From: Murinocardiopsis flavida
GTDB lineage: Bacteria > Actinomycetota > Actinomycetes > Streptosporangiales > Streptosporangiaceae
DNA: 64,000 nucleotides
Reading direction: 5' to 3'
NCBI RefSeq assembly: GCF_003014485.1
Contig: NZ_PYGA01000034.1
Coordinates: forward strand, 1-64,000
The notes under the pieces were generated by a model that saw only the letters and a program-made list of their open reading frames with translations, was not told the DNA's origin and searched no databases. Positions 59,588-64,000 of this stretch are shown here, in pieces; position 1 is the first letter of the stretch, and each line of letters begins with the position of its first letter. Position numbers and translations under genes: made by a program.

Positions 59588-59619
59588 GGTGGTTCAGAGG
59601 TGGTTCAGAGGTGGTTCAG
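59588..59619. repeat. Three copies of an 11-bp unit before hisH
   Basis: GGTGGTTCAGA occurs three times in a row (59588, 59599, 59610), the last copy ending in T. It lies between the hisH start and the 52-aa gene's stop. Confidence 0.92.
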
Positions 59620-59652
59620 TGCCGGGTCGGCCGAGGGCGGTCCGGCCGCGGT

Positions 59653-59811
59653 TCAGAAGTAGTCGAGCCGGAGCACGCCCGATGCGGCGGCCAGCACCGC
59701 GCACACGGCGAGCACCGCGGTGAGCGGCCTGCTGGTCTTGGCGAAGGAGATGGCGCCGCCCAGCAGCAGCCCGCCCAGCGCCAGCAGCAGGACCGCCACG
59801 AGGTCGTCCAT
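59653..59811 (-). CDS. Small two-TM membrane protein within the his operon
   Basis: This 52-aa protein (MDDLVAVLLLALGGLLLGGA) is nearly all hydrophobic, with two predicted membrane segments (about residues 4-22 and 28-47). Its ATG shares one base with the hisB stop (TAATG), so translation is tightly coupled. I recognise no named family. Position between hisB and hisH suggests a conserved feature of actinobacterial his operons, but no role is known. Confidence 0.72.
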   Translation of the reverse strand: MDDLVAVLLLALGGLLLGGAISFAKTSRPLTAVLAVCAVLAAASGVLRLDYF

Positions 59812-60404
59812 TACAGGGCGCCCTTGGTCGACGGCACCCCGCTGACGCGGGGGTCGCGTTCGGCGGCGTGGCGCAGCGCGCGGGCGAACGCCTTGAACTG
59901 GCACTCGACGATGTGGTGGGCGTCGCGGCCGTAGGGCACGTGGATGTGCAGCGCGCAGCGCGCCTGCGCGACGAACGACTCGAAGATGTGCCGGGTCATG
60001 GTCGTGTGGTAGTCGCGGCCGATGACCGGGGCGATTCCCGCGGGCTCGGTGTGCACCAGGTAGGGCCGCCCGGACAGGTCGACGGTCACCTCGGCGAGCG
60101 CCTCGTCGAGCGGCACCTTGGCGTCGGCGAAGCGGCGGATCCCCGCCTTGTCGCCGAGCGCCTCCTTGAACGCGGCGCCGAACGCCAGCGCGGTGTCCTC
60201 GATGGTGTGGTGGGCGTCGATGTGCAGGTCGCCCTCTGTCCGGACGGTGATGTCGAACAGGCCGTGCTTGGCGATCTGGTCGAGCATGTGGTCGTAGAAG
60301 CCGACCCCGGTGGAGATGTCGGCGACCCCGGTGCCGTCGAGGTCGACCTCGACGAGGACCTTGGTCTCCTTGGTGGTGCGTTCGACGCGGCCGGTGCGGC
60401 TCAT
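59811..60404 (-). CDS. hisB: Imidazoleglycerol-phosphate dehydratase
   Basis: HisB (197 aa) dehydrates IGP. The metal-binding motifs DIDAHHTIED-type (HIDAHHTIEDTALAFG) and GRDAHHIVECQFKAFARAL are both intact, and the form is the stand-alone dehydratase without the phosphatase domain. The ATG at 60404 is preferred over a frame extending 30 codons upstream. It is 80 bp downstream of hisC. Confidence 0.96.
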   Translation of the reverse strand: MSRTGRVERTTKETKVLVEVDLDGTGVADISTGVGFYDHMLDQIAKHGLFDITVRTEGDLHIDAHHTIEDTALAFGAAFKEALGDKAGIRRFADAKVPLDEALAEVTVDLSGRPYLVHTEPAGIAPVIGRDYHTTMTRHIFESFVAQARCALHIHVPYGRDAHHIVECQFKAFARALRHAAERDPRVSGVPSTKGAL

Positions 60405-60483
60405 TGGGGTGCGGTCATTCCTTCGGATGGGCGGGTCGGTCGGGTGCTGCGGGCGCGGCGCGCGCCCGCCGGGTGGGCGCCGA

Positions 60484-61590
60484 TCAGCGCCCATGCCGGT
60501 CGGCGCGGCCCGTCACATGCAGCAACGCGTGGCGGAACGCCGACATTTCCTCCGGGGTGCCGATGGTGACGCGCAGCCACCCGGGGGGTCCGGTCTCGCG
60601 GATCAGCACGCCCTGGTCGAGCAGTCCCTGCCACACGGCGTGGCGGTCGGGGAACGTGCCGAACAGGACGAAGTTGGCGTCGGAGTCGGCGACGGCGAAG
60701 CCGTAGTCGCGCAGCCAGGCGACCAGCGCGTCGCGCTCCTCGCGGAGCCGTTTGACGTGGCCGAGGAGTTCGTCGGTGAAGTCGAGCGCCGTGCCGGCCA
60801 CGACCTGGCTGACGGCGGAGAGGTGGTACGGCAGCCGGACGAGTTGCAGCGCGTCGATCACCGCCGGGTGCGCGGCGAGGTAGCCCAGGCGGGCCCCCGC
60901 CATGGCGAACGCCTTCGACATGGTGCGGGTGACGATGAGGCGGGGGAAGGACGGCAGCAGCGACAGCGCGCTCGGCGTGCCCTCGCGGCGGAACTCCGCG
61001 TACGCCTCGTCGACCACCACCATGCCCGGGGCGACCCGCGCGACCTGCTCGATGACCTCCAGCGGCAGCGCGGTGCCGGTGGGGTTGTTCGGCGAGGTCA
61101 GGAACACGATGTCGGGGCTCTGCACGGCGATCGCGATGCGCGCGGCCTCGACGTCGATGCCGAACTCGCGGGTGCGTTCGATCGACACCCACCCGGTGTT
61201 GGTGACCCGGGTGATGATGGGGTGCATCGAGTACGACGGCTCGAAGCCCATGGCCTTGCGGCCGGGGCCGCCGAACACCTGGAGGATCTGCTGGAGGATC
61301 TCGTTGGAGCCGTTGGCGGCCCACACCGAGCGCGCCTCAAGGCCGTGCCCCAGGTAGTGCGCCAGGCCGGCGCGCAGCCGGGTGGCGTCGCGGTCGGGGT
61401 AGCGGTTCAGCCCGCTGGCGGCGCCGGCGACGCCGCGCGCGAGCGCCGCGGCGAGCCGGTCGGACGGCGGGTAGGGGTTCTCGTTGGTGTTGAGTGCCAC
61501 GGCGACGTCGAGCTGCGGGGCGCCGTAGGGCGACTGCCCGCGGAGGTCGTCGCGGATCGGGAGGTCGTGGAGGCCGAATCCGCCGCTCAT
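60484..61590 (-). CDS. hisC: Histidinol-phosphate aminotransferase
   Basis: HisC (368 aa) transaminates imidazole acetol phosphate with glutamate. Fold-type I features: [12 protein letters not shown] near the start, the PLP-contact segment [19 protein letters not shown], and the Schiff-base lysine in [16 protein letters not shown]. Its ATG overlaps the hisD stop (ATGA at 61587-61590). Confidence 0.95.
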   Translation of the reverse strand: MSGGFGLHDLPIRDDLRGQSPYGAPQLDVAVALNTNENPYPPSDRLAAALARGVAGAASGLNRYPDRDATRLRAGLAHYLGHGLEARSVWAANGSNEILQQILQVFGGPGRKAMGFEPSYSMHPIITRVTNTGWVSIERTREFGIDVEAARIAIAVQSPDIVFLTSPNNPTGTALPLEVIEQVARVAPGMVVVDEAYAEFRREGTPSALSLLPSFPRLIVTRTMSKAFAMAGARLGYLAAHPAVIDALQLVRLPYHLSAVSQVVAGTALDFTDELLGHVKRLREERDALVAWLRDYGFAVADSDANFVLFGTFPDRHAVWQGLLDQGVLIRETGPPGWLRVTIGTPEEMSAFRHALLHVTGRADRHGR

Positions 61591-62894
61591 CGTGCGCCCC
61601 CTTCGGCGCCCAGGCGGGCGGTGACCGCTTCGCCGTGCGCGGGCAGGTCCTCGGCTTCGGCGAGCGCCACGACGTGGTGGGCGACCTCGGCGAGGGCCGC
61701 CCGGTCGTAGTCGACGACGTGGACGCCGCGCAGGAACGACTGCACGCTCAGCCCTGAGGAGTGGCAGGCGCAGCCGCCCGTGGGCAGCACGTGGTTGGAC
61801 CCGGCGCAGTAGTCGCCGAGGGACACCGGGGCGAAGTCGCCGACGAAGACCGCTCCGGCGTTGCGCACCCGCGCGGCCAGCGCGCGGGAGTCGGCGGTCA
61901 TGACCTCCAGGTGTTCGGCGGCGTAGGCGTTGACGACCAGGAGCCCGTGGTCGAGGTCGTCGACCAGGACGATCCCGGACTGGGGGCCGCCCAGCGCCTC
62001 GGTGACGCGCGCGGTGTGCCGGGTGGCGGCGACCCGGCCGGGGAGCTCCGCCTCGACCTTCGCCGCGAGCGCCTCGGACGGGGTGACCAGCACCGAGGCC
62101 GCCGCGGGGTCGTGCTCGGCCTGGCTGATGAGGTCGGCGGCGACGTAGCCGGGGTCGGCGGTGTCGTCGGCGAGGATGGCGATCTCGGTGGGGCCTGCCT
62201 CGGCGTCGATGCCGATGACGCCCTTGAGCAGCCGCTTCGCCGCCGCGACGTAGACATTGCCGGGGCCGGTGACCAGGTCGGCGCGCGGGCAGCCCGCGAC
62301 GCCGTAGGCGAACATCGCGACGGCCTGCGCGCCGCCCACCGCGTGGACCTCGTCGACACCGAGGAGGCGGCACGCCGCGAGGACGGTGGGGTGCGGCAGC
62401 CCGCCGAACTCCGCCTGCGGCGGCGACGCTACGGCGAGGGACCCGACCCCGGCCTCTTGGGCCGGGACGACGTTCATGACGACGCTGGACGGGTAGACCG
62501 CGAGCCCGCCTGGGACGTAGAGGCCCACGCGGTCGACGGGGATCCAGCGCTCGGTGACCGTGCCGCCGGGCGCGACCTGGGTGGTGGTGTCGGTGCGGCG
62601 CTGGTCGCGGTGGACCAGCCGCGCCCTGCGGATGGACTCCTCCAGCGCGGCGCGCACGGCGGGGTCGAGCCCGTCGAGTGCGGTGTCGAGCGCTTCGGCG
62701 GGCACCCGGATGCCGGTGATGCGCACCCCGTCGAACCGCTCCGCGAGGTCGATCAGCGCCTCGACGCCCCGATGGCGGACGTCCGCGCAAATGGGGCGGA
62801 CCTGCTCGACCGCTGCGTCGATGTCGAGATCGGCGCGCGGTAGCAGGTCACGGGGGTCGCCGGGGTGGCCTCGGAGGTCGATTCGGGAGATCAC
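61587..62894 (-). CDS. hisD: Histidinol dehydrogenase
   Basis: HisD (435 aa) oxidises histidinol to histidine in two NAD-dependent steps. The zinc and active-site segments [39 protein letters not shown] and [11 protein letters not shown] are intact. The start is GTG 62894 (MISRIDLRG, the usual family start). No ribosome-binding site is visible, and a TACACT -10-like hexamer ends 7 nt before the GTG, so the mRNA may be leaderless. It is first in the his run. Confidence 0.96.
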   Translation of the reverse strand: MISRIDLRGHPGDPRDLLPRADLDIDAAVEQVRPICADVRHRGVEALIDLAERFDGVRITGIRVPAEALDTALDGLDPAVRAALEESIRRARLVHRDQRRTDTTTQVAPGGTVTERWIPVDRVGLYVPGGLAVYPSSVVMNVVPAQEAGVGSLAVASPPQAEFGGLPHPTVLAACRLLGVDEVHAVGGAQAVAMFAYGVAGCPRADLVTGPGNVYVAAAKRLLKGVIGIDAEAGPTEIAILADDTADPGYVAADLISQAEHDPAAASVLVTPSEALAAKVEAELPGRVAATRHTARVTEALGGPQSGIVLVDDLDHGLLVVNAYAAEHLEVMTADSRALAARVRNAGAVFVGDFAPVSLGDYCAGSNHVLPTGGCACHSSGLSVQSFLRGVHVVDYDRAALAEVAHHVVALAEAEDLPAHGEAVTARLGAEGGAR

Positions 62895-63186
62895 CGGTTC
62901 AGTGTATTGGCCGGGCCGGGCGCCGCGACGTGCGGTTCAGCCCCCGCGTCCCGTGTCGTTGCGCACAGGGAAGACCGGCGCGTTCCGGCGCCCGCCGCGG
63001 CTCGTCCCGTCGCCTCCGTGACCAGGCGCACTGTCACATTCTTGCAGCTTGGCGCCTACCCTTCTCACTGGGCAAGAAACGACCCTTTTATTCTCTATCG
63101 TCCGATTCATAAGGTGACCCAGCCCGAAACGGCACTGTGGCGGGCCGCACTGTGCCCTGTGACGCGGACTGGGAGGGGAGGACGCA
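62895..63186. other. Divergent promoter region, hisD and IclR-type gene
   Basis: No gene is supported. Bases 63040-63125 are unusually AT-rich for this window and hold the likely promoter of the plus-strand regulator. The minus-strand TACACT at 62901-62906 is the candidate hisD -10. Confidence 0.5.
62901..62906 (-). promoter_or_regulatory. Candidate -10 of a leaderless hisD transcript
   Basis: On the minus strand TACACT is followed by six bases and then the GTG start at 62894. This places the expected transcription start on or next to the start codon. No convincing -35 element is seen. Confidence 0.35.
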
Positions 63187-64000
63187 ATGGCCGGAAGCGC
63201 GGAGGCTGCGGGCAACAACGGGCGGGCCGCAGACCGACTGCTCCAGGTCCTGCTGCTCTTCACCCGAGAGGAGTCGCTGACCGCCGATCGCATCGCCGAG
63301 CGGACCGGCATCCCGGTGAGCACCGTGTACCGGTTGCTCGCCCGGCTCACCGATTCCGGGTTCGTGCGCCACTCCCCCGCCGGGGCGGTGTACGCGGCCG
63401 GCCCGGTGGCGGTCCAGTTCGCCGAGCGGTACCGCAGCGGGGCATTGCAGCGCACCGCGATCGGGCCGCGCCTGGCGCGGCTGTCCCAGGAGTCCGGCGA
63501 GCTCGCCGCCTACCTGGTCCCGGTCGGTACCGAGGCACTGTGCGTGGACGCGGTCGAGGGTCCGCGCCTCCTCCGCTGCTGCTACAGCCGCGGCGCCACC
63601 CAACCGCTGCTGCGCGGCGCCACCGCCCAGGCGATGCTCGCGAGCCTTCCCGAAGAGCGGAGACAGGCCGTCTACGCCGCCTACCGCCTACCGCCGGACC
63701 GCGTCCGCCACCTGGAGGCCGAACACGAGCAGGTGCGCCAGGTGGGGGTCGCCGTCAGCGAGGGCGCGTTGGACGAGGGCGTGTGGGGCGCCAGCGCGCC
63801 CGTCCTCGACGCCGCCGGGGTTCTCGGCGGCGCCGTCACCGTGATGGCGCCGGCGGCACGCACCGCGCTGCGCCGCCCGCATTACATCCGCCTCGTCAAG
63901 GAGGCGGCCCGCGATCTCAGCTTGTTGTTTAACCTTGCCCGGGGACCTGGCCTACCCGGATCAATCGTTTCCCGGACAGAGAACGCGGCCGTCCCCCACG
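63187..64000 (+). CDS. IclR-family transcriptional regulator (runs off window)
   Basis: At least 271 codons are open to the window edge with no stop. An N-terminal winged-helix DNA-binding domain (about residues 15-75; GRAADRLLQVLLLFTREESL, RIAERTGIPVSTVYRLLARL) is followed by an IclR effector-binding domain (LARLSQESGELAAYLVPVG, PLLRGATAQAMLASLP, ASAPVLDAAGVLGGAVTV). IclR proteins are usually about 250-270 aa, so little is missing. The ATG follows GGAGGGGAGG by 5 nt. It is divergent from hisD. The effector is unknown. Confidence 0.9.
   Translation, partial: MAGSAEAAGNNGRAADRLLQVLLLFTREESLTADRIAERTGIPVSTVYRLLARLTDSGFVRHSPAGAVYAAGPVAVQFAERYRSGALQRTAIGPRLARLSQESGELAAYLVPVGTEALCVDAVEGPRLLRCCYSRGATQPLLRGATAQAMLASLPEERRQAVYAAYRLPPDRVRHLEAEHEQVRQVGVAVSEGALDEGVWGASAPVLDAAGVLGGAVTVMAPAARTALRRPHYIRLVKEAARDLSLLFNLARGPGLPGSIVSRTENAAVPH

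Overview
This 64-kb window is a block of chromosomal core from a high-GC Gram-positive actinobacterium. GC content is very high, codons end almost always in G or C, GTG and TTG starts are common, and every gene reads as an actinobacterial ortholog. The order rpsA, polA, an ANTAR regulator, pyk, gltBD, lgt, trpABC, his is the arrangement known from Streptomyces and relatives. Gene content and style fit Nocardiopsaceae or a nearby family, but that placement is an inference. I see no prophage, insertion sequence, integrase, CRISPR array or classic biosynthetic gene cluster.

Layout. 0.3-8.6 kb: proline iminopeptidase, Uma2-type nuclease, NUDIX hydrolase coupled to CTP synthase, a four-TM protein with a Pro/Tyr tail, gamma-glutamyltransferase, GNAT enzyme. 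9-18.5 kb: information-processing genes (uvrB, coaE, GNAT, rpsA, arfB-type rescue factor, polA) and a hotdog thioesterase. 18.6-25.4 kb: DUF554 protein, then a branched-chain-amino-acid-type ABC importer whose binding protein (+) converges on its four transporter genes (-) across one strong bidirectional terminator. 25.8-32.2 kb: ANTAR response regulator, a tRNA with anticodon CAA, a DUF1266-like protein, pyruvate kinase, and small or poorly known proteins. 32.3-40.5 kb: glutamate synthase gltBD, divergent from a BpsA-like aminopropyltransferase homolog. 40.5-46 kb: two paralogous membrane-anchored proteins, lgt, a DsbA-like oxidoreductase and a MauE/DoxX protein. 46-51.3 kb: trpA, trpB, trpC, small membrane proteins, hisI. 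51.4-57 kb: SIS-type protein, heterodimeric ABC exporter, secreted peptidoglycan-binding protein. 57.3-62.9 kb: hisF, priA, hisH, a 52-aa membrane protein, hisB, hisC, hisD. 63.2 kb to the end: an IclR-family regulator running off the window.

How the genes work together. Trp and His synthesis are interleaved. No trpF is present, and PriA is expected to perform both the HisA and TrpF isomerisations. trpE, trpD, hisG and hisE are not here. GltBD supplies glutamate for both pathways and pyk controls the lower end of glycolysis. Both pyk and gltB carry near-matches to the DasR (dre) palindrome upstream, which could link aminosugar sensing to carbon and nitrogen flow. Lgt, the DsbA-like protein and the MauE/DoxX protein form a small envelope-maturation group next to two cysteine-containing exported proteins.

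The observations most worth a second look are a class-I-shaped tRNA with a leucine anticodon, the two dre-like sites, the BpsA homolog with a long unexplained C-terminal half, LivH fused to a secreted Ig-like domain, and the repeated appearance of short degenerate tandem repeats in intergenic gaps. I did not find a clearly new multigene system.
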